From assembly GCF_017114825.1 (NCBI RefSeq), contig NZ_JADEVO010000040.1:1-47328 (forward strand): DNA of 47,328 nucleotides. The letters are read 5' to 3'. The stretch is from Pseudomonas gregormendelii (GTDB lineage: Bacteria; Pseudomonadota; Gammaproteobacteria; Pseudomonadales; Pseudomonadaceae). The translations under genes and the position numbers were made by a program. Positions within the stretch are counted from its first letter, which is position 1, and the number at the start of each line of letters is the position of its first letter. The notes beneath the pieces are model-generated. The model was not told the origin of the DNA. It was given only the letters and a program-made list of their open reading frames with translations, and did no database searches. Shown here one piece after another: positions 33,357 through 41,561 of the stretch.

Positions 33357-35987
33357 TCAAGCCTTGGCTTTCGCCGGGCGCTTGTCTTCTACCGTCCACT
33401 TGCCGCCGTCATAGTACGCCTTCCAGCCAGTCGGCTTGCCGTCGACTTCTGTCTGCACGTACTGCTCCTTGGTCTTGCGGCTGTAACGAATCACCGCCGG
33501 CAAGCCATCCGGGTCCTTCTTCGGCGCTTCGCACAGGAAGTGATACTTCGGATCGATCTCGTCCTTGTGCGGAATGATCTCCATCACCAGGGGCGCACGA
33601 GTCTCACGGTTTTTCGGGAACTGGCTGGCGGCCAGGAACAACCCGGAAGCACCGTCGCGCAGGATGTAGGTGTCGTTGACCTTCTCGCATTTGAGCTCAG
33701 GCATCTTCACCGGGTCCATCTTCGGCGGCGCCGCATCACCGCTTTTCAGCAGCTTGCGGGTGTTCTTGCAGGTCGCGTTGGTGCAGCCGAAGAACTTGCC
33801 GAAACGGCCGGTCTTGAGTTGCATCTCGCTGCCGCACTTGTCGCATTCCAGGCTCGGACCTTCGTAGCCCTTGATGCGATAACTGCCTTCTTCGATCTCG
33901 TAGCCGTCGCAGTCCGGATTGTTGCCGCAGATGTGCAACTTGCGCTTCTCGTCCAGCAGGTAGGCGTCCATCGCCGTGCTGCAGATCGGGCAGCGATGCT
34001 TGCCACGCAGCACCAGGGATTCGGACTCGCCCTCGTCGTCTGCGGCAATTTCATCGCCCGGCACCAGGTTGACGGTGGCCTTGCAGCGTTCTTTCGGTGG
34101 CAGGCTGTAGCCGGAGCAACCGAGGAACACGCCGGTCGATGCCGTACGAATCTGCATCGGACGACCGCACACCACGCACGGGATGTTCGTCATCACCGGC
34201 TGGTTGGCGCGCATGCCACCTTCGGCGCTTTCAGCTACTTCGAGTTTCTTCTTGAAGTCGCCGTAGAACTCGTCCAGCACGCTTTTCCAGTCGCGCTCGC
34301 TCTTGGCCACGTCATCGAGGTTCTCTTCCATGCCGGCAGTGAAGCCGTAATCCATCAGGTTCGGGAAGCTCTCGGACAGGCGCTCGGTGACGATGTCGCC
34401 CATTTTTTCCGAATAGAACCGGCGGTTGTGCAGTGCAACGTAGCCGCGGTCCTGGATGGTCGAAATGATCGCGGCGTAAGTCGAAGGACGACCGATGCCG
34501 CGTTTTTCCATTTCCTTGACCAGGCTCGCTTCCGAGTAACGCGCAGGCGGCTTGGTGAAGTGCTGGGTCGGATCAAGCTTGATCAGCTTCATCGAGTCGC
34601 CCTGGGCCATGTCCGGCAGTACATCGTCATCGCCAGGCTTGGCGATCTGCGGCATGACGCGGGTGTAACCGTCGAACTTGAGGATACGGCCCTTGGCGCG
34701 CAACTCGAAATCACCCGCGCCCACGGTAACGGTGGTCGACAGGTATTGCGCCGGCAGCATCTGGCATGCCAGGAACTGGCGCCAGATCAGCTCGTAGAGG
34801 CGCTCTGCATCACGCTCCATGCCCGCCAGCTTGCTTGGCTCGGTATTGGCGTCAGAAGGACGAATCGCTTCGTGAGCCTCCTGTGCGCCTTCCTTGCTGC
34901 TGTAGACGTTAGGGTTTTCCGGCAGGTACTTCTTGCCGAACTCGGTCTCGATGTAACTGCGCGCCATGGTCACGGCATCAGCCGAGAGGTTGGTGGAGTC
35001 GGTACGCATATACGTGATGTAGCCGGCTTCATACAGACGCTGGGCCATCATCATGGTTTTCTTCACGCCGAAGCCCAGGCGGTTACTCGCGGCCTGCTGC
35101 AGGGTGGACGTGATGAAGGGCGCAGACGGCTTGCTGCTGGTCGGCTTGTCTTCACGCTTGACGATGCTGTAGCTGGAAGCCTTGATCTTCTCCAGCGCAG
35201 CCATGGCCTGGGTTTCGTTAAGCGGCTTGAAGGCCTCGCCTTTCTCGCGAGCGACGTCAAAGCGCACGGTGGCGCCCTTGGCGGTGCCGAGGTCGGCGTG
35301 GATTTCCCAGTATTCTTCAGGGTTGAACGCACGAATTTCGCGCTCGCGATCCACCACCAGCTTCACGGCAACCGATTGCACGCGACCGGCAGACAGGCCA
35401 CGGGCGATCTTGGCCCACAGCAGCGGCGACACCATGTAACCCACCACACGGTCGAGGAATCGACGCGCCTGCTGGGCATTGACGCGGTCGATGTCCAGCT
35501 CGCCGGGCTTGGAGAAGGCTTCCTGAATCGCCTTCTTGGTGATTTCGTTGAACACCACGCGCTTGTAGCGGCTGTCGTCGCCACCGATGGCTTCGCGCAG
35601 GTGCCAGGCAATGGCTTCCCCCTCTCTATCCAAGTCGGTTGCGAGATAGATGGTGTCAGCATCCTTGGCGAGCCGGCGCAGCTCTTCGATGACCTTTTCC
35701 TTGCCCGGGAGGATCTCGTACTTGGCTTTCCAGCCGTTATCGGGATCGACGCCCATGCGGGAGACCAGTTGCTTGCGCGACTTCTCTTTCGGCGTGAGCA
35801 CCGGGCCTTCGCCCGCAGCGGCCTTGCCGCGCTTGGCGGCAGGCTCTTTGCTGGCGCTAGCCGAACCGCTGGTGGGCAGGTCTCGGATATGGCCGATACT
35901 CGACTTCACCACGTATTGGTTACCCAGATACTTGTTGATGGTCTTGGCCTTAGCCGGGGATTCCACAATGACCAGCGATTTGCCCAT
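33357..35987 (-). CDS. topA: DNA topoisomerase I TopA
   Basis: This type IA topoisomerase relaxes negative supercoils. The 876-residue protein has the N-terminal Toprim domain (KSLVIVESPAKAKTI; DLDREGEAIAWHL), the cleavage-religation core with the active-site Tyr at about 325 (YITYMRTDSTNLS), and C-terminal zinc ribbons: CVVCGRP (about 602), CPICSTAM with CGNNPDC (about 664-690), and CDKCGSEM with CTNATCK (about 715-740). A further C-terminal domain with a basic KRPAKAKA tail follows. The size and zinc fingers match the Pseudomonas enzyme. It is a single gene with a strong terminator downstream. Confidence 0.98.
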   Translation of the reverse strand: MGKSLVIVESPAKAKTINKYLGNQYVVKSSIGHIRDLPTSGSASASKEPAAKRGKAAAGEGPVLTPKEKSRKQLVSRMGVDPDNGWKAKYEILPGKEKVIEELRRLAKDADTIYLATDLDREGEAIAWHLREAIGGDDSRYKRVVFNEITKKAIQEAFSKPGELDIDRVNAQQARRFLDRVVGYMVSPLLWAKIARGLSAGRVQSVAVKLVVDREREIRAFNPEEYWEIHADLGTAKGATVRFDVAREKGEAFKPLNETQAMAALEKIKASSYSIVKREDKPTSSKPSAPFITSTLQQAASNRLGFGVKKTMMMAQRLYEAGYITYMRTDSTNLSADAVTMARSYIETEFGKKYLPENPNVYSSKEGAQEAHEAIRPSDANTEPSKLAGMERDAERLYELIWRQFLACQMLPAQYLSTTVTVGAGDFELRAKGRILKFDGYTRVMPQIAKPGDDDVLPDMAQGDSMKLIKLDPTQHFTKPPARYSEASLVKEMEKRGIGRPSTYAAIISTIQDRGYVALHNRRFYSEKMGDIVTERLSESFPNLMDYGFTAGMEENLDDVAKSERDWKSVLDEFYGDFKKKLEVAESAEGGMRANQPVMTNIPCVVCGRPMQIRTASTGVFLGCSGYSLPPKERCKATVNLVPGDEIAADDEGESESLVLRGKHRCPICSTAMDAYLLDEKRKLHICGNNPDCDGYEIEEGSYRIKGYEGPSLECDKCGSEMQLKTGRFGKFFGCTNATCKNTRKLLKSGDAAPPKMDPVKMPELKCEKVNDTYILRDGASGLFLAASQFPKNRETRAPLVMEIIPHKDEIDPKYHFLCEAPKKDPDGLPAVIRYSRKTKEQYVQTEVDGKPTGWKAYYDGGKWTVEDKRPAKAKA

Positions 35988-36101
35988 GGATCAGAAAATT
36001 CCTGAATTCTAGAAGTGAAAGGCGGTTGGCGCCTGACGCGGCACCGCTATATATAGTGGCTACAAGATGAGGTCAAGCGCAGGGTTCGGCGCGCACTCAG
36101 C

Positions 36102-36338
36102 TTATACCTTCGAAAAAACACTCGGTTCGGCCTGCACCAAAGCAAAGCGTGGCACCTGTTCGCCGTCAACCTCGACCGACTCCAGGAACATGCTCAAGGG
36201 ACGCACCCAAAAGCCGTAATCACCATACAGGGCTTGGTAGAAGACCACTTCTTCTTCTGTTTCCGAATGTCGCGCAATGCTGAATACGCGGTACTGCGGA
36301 CCTTTGTAATGTTGGTAGAGCCCAGGTTGTAAAAGCAT
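36102..36338 (-). CDS. DUF1653 small protein
   Basis: This 78-residue protein has the DUF1653 pattern GLYQHYKGPQYRVFSIARHSETEE-VVFYQALYG--GFWVRPLSMFLE. It is probably a single beta-rich fold of unknown function. The ATG at 36336-36338 (MLLQPGLYQ) has GAGGG about eight bases upstream; six extra codons to 36356 are not needed. It stands between topA and fadA, behind the fadA terminator. Confidence 0.9.
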   Translation of the reverse strand: MLLQPGLYQHYKGPQYRVFSIARHSETEEEVVFYQALYGDYGFWVRPLSMFLESVEVDGEQVPRFALVQAEPSVFSKV

Positions 36339-36392
36339 GGTTTGGCCCTCGCACAAATCTTTTCAAAATAAAAATAAAAAAAATTTCAGAAA

Positions 36393-36419
36393 AACAAAAA
36401 CCGGGGCACTTGGCCCCGG
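36393..36419 (-). terminator. Rho-independent terminator of fadBA
   Basis: The stem ccggggc (36401-36407) / gccccgg (36413-36419) with a 5-base loop is followed in the fadA direction by GTTTTTGTTTTTC. It lies about 20 bases past the fadA stop, beside a 40-base A-rich stretch (36361-36400). Confidence 0.92.
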
Positions 36420-36437
36420 CTTCCATCAACGTAACGC

Positions 36438-37613
36438 TTAAACGCGTTCGAAGACGGTGGAGATGCCTTGGCCGAGACCAATGCACATGGTGGCAACCCC
36501 GAGGCTGCCGCCATTTTGCTTCATCACGTTCAGCAGAGTGCCGGAGATACGCGCTCCGGAGCAACCGAACGGGTGACCCAAGGCGATCGCGCCGCCGTGC
36601 AGGTTAACCTTCTCGTTCATCTTGTCGAGCACTTTCAGATCTTTCAGCACTGGCAGGGCCTGTGCGGCGAAAGCTTCGTTGAGCTCGAAGAAGTCGATAT
36701 CGTTGATACCAAGGCCCGCACGTTTAAGTGCTTTCTGGGTGGCCGGTACTGGACCATAGCCCATGATCGCCGGGTCCACACCTGCCACTGCCATCGAGCG
36801 GATCACCGCCAGCGGCTGGATGCCCAGGTCCTGTGCACGTTGCGCCGACATAACGATCATGCACGAGGCACCATCGGTGATCTGCGACGAAGTACCGGCT
36901 GTCACGGTGCCGCCCTTGGGGTTAAACGCTGGCTTCAACGCCGCCAGGCTTTCCAGGGTGGTTTCCGGACGAATGGTTTCGTCGTAGTCGAACAGTTTCA
37001 GGAAACCGTTCTCGTCGTAGCCCTGCATCGGGATGATCTCGTCCTTGAACTTGCCTTCCACCGTCGCCTTGTGAGCGAGCTGGTGGGAGCGCACGCCAAA
37101 GGCGTCCTGCTGTTCGCGAGTAATGCCGTGCATCTTGCCGAGCATTTCCGCGGTCAGGCCCATCATGCCCGAGGCTTTTGCCGCGTACAGCGACATGTGC
37201 GGGTTCGGATCGACACCGTGCATCATGCTCACGTGACCCATATGCTCGACGCCGCCAACCACGAATACGTCACCGTTGCCGGTCATGATCGCTTGCGCAG
37301 CAGTGTGCAGCGCGCTCATCGAGGAGCCACACAGGCGGCTGACGGTCTGGCCGGCAGCGGTGTGCGGGATCTGCGTCATCAGGGACGCCATACGGGCGAT
37401 GTTCCAGCCCTGTTCCAGGGTCTGGTTGACGCAGCCCCAGATCACGTCTTCGACTTCGTTAGGATCAACCTTGACGTTGCGTTCCAGCAGTTTGCTGATC
37501 AGGTGCGCCGACATGTCTTCGGCACGGGTGTTGCGGTGCATGCCGCCCTTGGAGCGGCCCATCGGCGTACGACCGAAGTCGACAATCACGACGTCTCTTG
37601 GATTCAAGCTCAT
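36438..37613 (-). CDS. fadA: 3-ketoacyl-CoA thiolase FadA
   Basis: FadA is the beta subunit of the fatty-acid oxidation complex; it releases acetyl-CoA from 3-ketoacyl-CoA. The 391-residue thiolase has the nucleophile Cys95 (SRLCGSSMSALH), the NEAFAAQ motif, His at about 347 (GGAIALGHPFGCSGARI) and the second active cysteine near 377 (MCIGLGQG). It follows fadB after 32 bases on the same strand and ends before a strong terminator, so fadBA is one operon. Control by PsrA is expected from P. aeruginosa, but I see no consensus box directly upstream of fadB. Confidence 0.98.
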   Translation of the reverse strand: MSLNPRDVVIVDFGRTPMGRSKGGMHRNTRAEDMSAHLISKLLERNVKVDPNEVEDVIWGCVNQTLEQGWNIARMASLMTQIPHTAAGQTVSRLCGSSMSALHTAAQAIMTGNGDVFVVGGVEHMGHVSMMHGVDPNPHMSLYAAKASGMMGLTAEMLGKMHGITREQQDAFGVRSHQLAHKATVEGKFKDEIIPMQGYDENGFLKLFDYDETIRPETTLESLAALKPAFNPKGGTVTAGTSSQITDGASCMIVMSAQRAQDLGIQPLAVIRSMAVAGVDPAIMGYGPVPATQKALKRAGLGINDIDFFELNEAFAAQALPVLKDLKVLDKMNEKVNLHGGAIALGHPFGCSGARISGTLLNVMKQNGGSLGVATMCIGLGQGISTVFERV

Positions 37614-37645
37614 AAAATTTCACTCTCGCTCAAGTGTTGGGACGC

Positions 37646-39793
37646 TTAACCGAAGAACCGCTGGCCAGTCTTGGCCATTTCACGCAGTTTTGCGGTCGGG
37701 TGGTACAGCGCGCCCAAATCAGCGTACTGGTCAGCCAGGGCAACGAACTCGGCAACACCGATCGAATCGATGTAGCGCAGCGCGCCGCCACGGAATGGAG
37801 GGAAACCAATACCGTAGACCAGACCCATGTCGGCTTCGGCGGCGGTTTCGACAATGCCGTCTTCCAGGCAACGCACGGTTTCCAGGCACAGCGGGATCAT
37901 CATCCAGTTGATGATGTCTTCGTCAGTGACTTCGCGCTGCTCGTAAACGATCGGCTTGAGCACTTCCAGCACCGACGGGTCGGCCACTTTCTTCTGCTTG
38001 CCCTTCTTGTCGGTCTCGTAGGCGTAGAAGCCCTTGCCGTTTTTCTGGCCCAGGCGCTTGGCTTCGTAGAGCACGTCGATCGCCGAACGGCGGTCGTCTT
38101 TCATGCGATCCGGGAAGCCTTCAGCCATCACGTCACGACCGTGGTGACCGGTGTCGATGCCGACCACGTCCATCAGGTAAGCCGGGCCCATCGGCCAGCC
38201 GAATTTTTCCATGACCTTGTCGATGCGCACGAAGTCCACACCAGCGCTGACCAACTTGGCGAAACCGCCGAAGTACGGGAACAGCACGCGGTTCACCAGG
38301 AAGCCCGGGCAGTCGTTGACCACGATCGGGTTCTTGCCCATTTTCTTGGCGTAGGCAACGGTGGTGGCAACAGCCAGCTCGCTGGACTTCTCGCCACGGA
38401 TCACTTCAACCAGCGGCATCATGTGCACCGGGTTGAAGAAGTGCATGCCGACGAAGTTTTCCGGACGCTTGAGGGCCTTGGCCAGCAAGGTGATGGAAAT
38501 GGTCGAGGTGTTGGACGCGAGGATAGTGTCCTCTTTGACCTTGTCTTCCACTTCGGCCAGTACGGCCTGCTTGACTTTCGGGTTCTCGACCACGGCTTCG
38601 ACCACCAGGTCCACGTGACCGAAGTCGCCGTAGGACAGGGTTGGACGAATGCCGTTGAGCACTTCGGCCATTTTCGCCGCCGTCATGCGGCCTTTATCAA
38701 CGCGGCCAACCAGCAGCTTGGCGGCTTCAGCCAGGCCCTGCTCGATACCGTGCTCGTTGATGTCCTTCATCAGGATCGGCGTACCTTTGGAAGCCGACTG
38801 ATAGGCGATGCCGCCGCCCATGATGCCAGCGCCCAATACGGCAGCCTGCTTCACGTCGCGAGCGATTTCGTCGTAGGCCTTGGCCTTTTTCTTCAGTTCC
38901 TGATCGTTCAGGAACAGACCGATCAAGCTCTGCGCAGCAGAGGTCTTGGCCAGTTTCACAAAACCTGCCGCTTCGACTTCCAGAGCCTTGTCGCGACCGA
39001 AGTTCGCGGCTTTCTGGATGGTCTTGATCGCTTCAACCGGCGCCGGGTAGTTCGGGCCAGCCTGACCGGCCACGAAACCTTTGGCGGTTTCGAAAGCCAT
39101 CATTTGTTCGATCGCGTTCAGCTTGAGCTTTTCCAGCTTCGGCTGGCGCTTGGCCTTGTAGTCAAACTCACCGGAAATGGCGCGCTTGATCAGTTCAAGG
39201 GCCGCTTCCTGCAGTTTCTCAGGAGCCACCACTGCGTCTACAGCGCCAACTTTCAGCGCGTCTTCAGCACGGTTTTCCTTGCCGGCGGCAATCCATTCGA
39301 TGGCGTTGTCGGCACCGATCAGGCGCGGCAGGCGCACGGTGCCGCCGAAGCCAGGGTAGATGCCCAGCTTGACTTCCGGCAGGCCGATCTTGGCCGAGGT
39401 GGACATGACGCGGTAGTCCGCCGCCAGGCACATTTCCAGACCGCCACCCAAGGCGATACCGTTGATCGCGGCGACAGTCGGGACGTTGAGGTCTTCGAAA
39501 TCACTGAATATCTTGTTGGCTTCGAGGTTGCCTGCAACAAGCTCTGCATCGGGCAGCTTGAAGTTCTCGACGAATTCGGTGATGTCGGCGCCGACGATGA
39601 AAACGTCCTTGCCGCTGCTGACGATCACACCCTTGATCGAAGCATCTGCCTTGATGGTGTCTACGGCCTGACGCAGTTCGTTCAGGGTTAGACGGTTGAA
39701 CTTGTTGACGGACTCACCCTTGAGGTCGAATTTCAATTCGACGATGCCACTTTCAAGAGCCGTAACCGTGATGGCTTTACCTTCGTAAATCAT
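37646..39793 (-). CDS. fadB: Fatty-acid oxidation complex alpha subunit FadB
   Basis: This 715-residue multifunctional subunit combines an N-terminal crotonase fold (about 1-190; enoyl-CoA hydratase/isomerase, FIVGADITEF and AINGIALGGGLEMCLAAD) with 3-hydroxyacyl-CoA dehydrogenase (NAD motif LGAGIMGGGIAY at about 320; HFFNPVHMMPLVEVI) and its C-terminal domain (NRVLFPYF). It forms the alpha2beta2 complex with FadA. The ATG at 39791-39793 has GGAG eight bases upstream; a TTG just before it is an artefact. Length is the usual 715 of Pseudomonas. Confidence 0.98.
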   Translation of the reverse strand: MIYEGKAITVTALESGIVELKFDLKGESVNKFNRLTLNELRQAVDTIKADASIKGVIVSSGKDVFIVGADITEFVENFKLPDAELVAGNLEANKIFSDFEDLNVPTVAAINGIALGGGLEMCLAADYRVMSTSAKIGLPEVKLGIYPGFGGTVRLPRLIGADNAIEWIAAGKENRAEDALKVGAVDAVVAPEKLQEAALELIKRAISGEFDYKAKRQPKLEKLKLNAIEQMMAFETAKGFVAGQAGPNYPAPVEAIKTIQKAANFGRDKALEVEAAGFVKLAKTSAAQSLIGLFLNDQELKKKAKAYDEIARDVKQAAVLGAGIMGGGIAYQSASKGTPILMKDINEHGIEQGLAEAAKLLVGRVDKGRMTAAKMAEVLNGIRPTLSYGDFGHVDLVVEAVVENPKVKQAVLAEVEDKVKEDTILASNTSTISITLLAKALKRPENFVGMHFFNPVHMMPLVEVIRGEKSSELAVATTVAYAKKMGKNPIVVNDCPGFLVNRVLFPYFGGFAKLVSAGVDFVRIDKVMEKFGWPMGPAYLMDVVGIDTGHHGRDVMAEGFPDRMKDDRRSAIDVLYEAKRLGQKNGKGFYAYETDKKGKQKKVADPSVLEVLKPIVYEQREVTDEDIINWMMIPLCLETVRCLEDGIVETAAEADMGLVYGIGFPPFRGGALRYIDSIGVAEFVALADQYADLGALYHPTAKLREMAKTGQRFFG

Positions 39794-40250
39794 CAACTGA
39801 TCTCCACGATATGGAAGCTGAACAGTACACGTCGGACGCAGGCGAATGGCTTGGCAGGACGTTATTCGTCGATGCTACGCCAATCCACCCGTCACACCCG
39901 CCAACGCGATAGTCGGGATTCGTAGGAGCGATGCGCAATGCAAACGCTCAATTCATACGCCCGTTTGATTTGGGTACGTCACCTTCACGGAATTTCAGAC
40001 AATTGTCAATCGCCCAAAACAGGGGCGCAAATGCGACTTTGCGGTCATTTCCGTTACGCGAAGATCTTCAACACGCGGGTACATGTGTGGCCATTCATAG
40101 AATCAATAGTTAGAAAAGTCGCCCTAATTCGCGGCAGCTTCCGTTTAAGAGGCTACGCTGGCGGGGACCTGGAGGAAAATTTATCAACGCTTGGACGAAT
40201 GCCAAGCGTAAGATCAGCCCACACCGTTTTCCGGCCTGCCTGGCCAACCC
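39794..40250. other. Gene-free region upstream of fadB
   Basis: About 450 bases without a credible protein gene: the longest forward frame (from about 39938) runs through a terminator hairpin and past it. It should hold the fadB promoter (minus strand) and, towards the right, the candidate small RNA that ends at 40279. A CAAAC/GTTTG pair at 39941-39945 and 39963-39967 is too widely spaced for a PsrA box. Confidence 0.6.
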
Positions 40251-40279
40251 GGCCCGATGTTGATGTCGGGCTTTTTATT
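40098..40279 (+). ncRNA. Candidate small RNA ending at an orphan terminator
   Basis: No forward gene precedes the forward terminator at 40252-40279, so it should end a non-coding transcript. Upstream lie a perfect hairpin (acgcttgg 40187-40194, ccaagcgt 40202-40209), an A/U-rich single-stranded tract before it (gaggaaaatttatcaa, about 40172-40187, possible Hfq site) and a GGCC-rich hairpin near 40233-40245. A weak -10-like TAGAAT at 40098-40103 lacks a clear -35, so the 5' end shown is only a guess. I do not recognise it as a known Pseudomonas RNA. Confidence 0.4.
40252..40279 (+). terminator. Rho-independent terminator (forward only)
   Basis: The stem gcccga (40252-40257) / tcgggc (40266-40271) with an 8-base loop is followed by TTTTTATT. 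The left flank (ccaacccg) has no A tract, so it does not serve the leftward gene at 40326. Confidence 0.8.
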
Positions 40280-40325
40280 GTCTCGGGAAATGTGGATGCA
40301 ACACCGCAGGCCAGGCAGATCGGTT

Positions 40326-40763
40326 TCAGGCCAGGGCTTTGAGGGTGGCGTCGATTTGTTGCAACACACTCGCCTCGCCCTTCTCACCCCAATACAAGGT
40401 GATCATTTGCTGATCCGCCTCGACCTTGTAGACGTTGTCTGGCAATTTTTCGAAATGATTCAGCAGCGCCTGATCCTCGCAGACTTCCTGCCACTGATTC
40501 ACCCAGACCCCAGGGGCTTTTTGCCAGTAACTCCAGCAGGCCGGCTGCTTGCCGCGTCGTGGCCGATGGTACTGCGCGCACGGGCTTGGCGGCTCCTGGC
40601 TGAGCCAGTGCGGCCACTCCACGGGCGCCAGTTGCATGGCCAGGCCGATGCGTCGCGCCTCCATGCGCAGGGCCATGCGACCGCTCTGGCCACGGGACGG
40701 CCGCAACCATGCCAGCGGACTCAAAACCACCAACAGGATTGACACCACTATCCAGACCGTCAT
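40326..40763 (-). CDS. Hypothetical membrane-anchored protein
   Basis: This 145-residue protein has one N-terminal membrane segment or uncleaved signal (MTVWIVVSILLVVLSPLAWL), then a basic linker and a soluble domain rich in Trp and Gln (WPHWLSQE, CWSYWQKAPGVWVNQWQEV, YKVEADQQMITLYWGEKGE). The domain probably faces the periplasm or cytoplasm as a single-pass protein. I know no function. The ATG at 40761-40763 has GGAG seven bases upstream. It stands alone between fadB and the divergent universal stress gene; a hypothetical gene lies in the same place in P. aeruginosa (from memory). Confidence 0.8.
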   Translation of the reverse strand: MTVWIVVSILLVVLSPLAWLRPSRGQSGRMALRMEARRIGLAMQLAPVEWPHWLSQEPPSPCAQYHRPRRGKQPACWSYWQKAPGVWVNQWQEVCEDQALLNHFEKLPDNVYKVEADQQMITLYWGEKGEASVLQQIDATLKALA

Positions 40764-40884
40764 ATCAGTACTCCGTTTTTACAGGCATCGTTTTTTTAAA
40801 TGAGCGCGTCCGGGTCACTTTGGAACCGCTGCGCTTGAAACCAGCCATACTTATCACTATTGCCATTCTCAGGAGGAGCACCTC

Positions 40885-41325
40885 ATGCCCTACCACCATA
40901 TTCTGGTCGCTGTAGATCTAACCGAAGAGTGCGACCCTGTAATCCACCGTGCTCGCGAACTGTCGGTGAGCAACGGTGCCAAGCTGTCCCTGGTGCACAT
41001 CGTCGAACCGATGGCCATGGCCTTTGGCGGCGACGTGCCCATGGACCTGTCGCAACTGCAACAGCAGCAGTTTGACCAGGCTCGCGAGCGACTTGACCGG
41101 TTGATCATCAAGTACCCGGAGCTGTCCAAGGAATTCAGCCACCTGACCTACGGCCAACCGCGCCAGGAAATCCATCACCTGGCCAAGGAGCAAGGTTGCG
41201 ACATGATCGTGGTGGGCAGTCATGGCCGCCATGGCCTGGCATTGCTGCTGGGCTCGACGGCCAATGACGTGCTGCACGGCGCGCCCTGTGACGTGCTGGC
41301 GGTGCGCCTGGCCAACAAGAACTGA
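40885..41325 (+). CDS. Universal stress protein (UspA family)
   Basis: This 146-residue single Usp domain starts YHHILVAVDLTEECDPVI, with Asp10 in the usual nucleotide position, and has the ATP-binding signature G-2x-G-8x-GS (GSHGRHGLALLLGSTA) near the C-terminus. Most such proteins bind ATP and accumulate under stress or low oxygen. The ATG at 40885 has an AGGAGGAG ribosome site. It is monocistronic, followed by REP sequences and a bidirectional terminator. I see no clear ANR box in its 120-bp promoter region. Confidence 0.95.
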   Translation: MPYHHILVAVDLTEECDPVIHRARELSVSNGAKLSLVHIVEPMAMAFGGDVPMDLSQLQQQQFDQARERLDRLIIKYPELSKEFSHLTYGQPRQEIHHLAKEQGCDMIVVGSHGRHGLALLLGSTANDVLHGAPCDVLAVRLANKN

Positions 41326-41348
41326 CAACACCATCCCCTGTTGGAGCT

Positions 41349-41500
41349 GCGATCCTGGGCTTGGTTTTTTAAAGCAAGATCAAAAGATCGCAGCCTTCGG
41401 CAGCTCCTACGGGGTTGCGATTCTGGGCCTGGTTTTTTAAAGCAAGATCAAAAGATCGTCCGAACGCGGCCCGAGCCTTCGGCAGCTCCTACGGGATCGC
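41349..41500. repeat. REP cluster with 68-bp period and hybrid unit
   Basis: A 42-base unit (gcgat-ctgggc-tggttttttaaa, then gcaagatcaaaagatcg) occurs at 41349-41390 and 41417-41458 with two differences. The first is followed by the usual cagccttcggcagctcctacgggg. The second continues into tccgaacgcggcccgagccttcgg, identical to the inverse of part of the 33237-33291 palindrome, before rejoining cagctcctacggg. Confidence 0.93.
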
Positions 41501-41510
41501 GGTACATACG

Positions 41511-41548
41511 AAAAGCCCGGCGCTCATCACTGGACGCCGGGCTTTTTT
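41511..41548. terminator. Bidirectional terminator between the usp and uup genes
   Basis: The arms aaaagcccggcg (41511-41522) and cgccgggctttt (41535-41546) give a 12-bp perfect stem with a 12-base loop. T tracts occur in both directions, serving the convergent genes. Confidence 0.95.
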
Positions 41549-41561
41549 ATTGCGGGGTTAA

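Noticed and set aside
39941..39967. CAAAC ... GTTTG pair upstream of fadB as a PsrA box
   Set aside because: The arms are 17 bases apart, whereas PsrA boxes have 2-4 bases between arms.
39938..40342. Forward open frame of 134 codons upstream of the hypothetical gene
   Set aside because: It runs straight through the strong terminator at 40252-40279 and overlaps the end of a well-supported gene, with no family resemblance.
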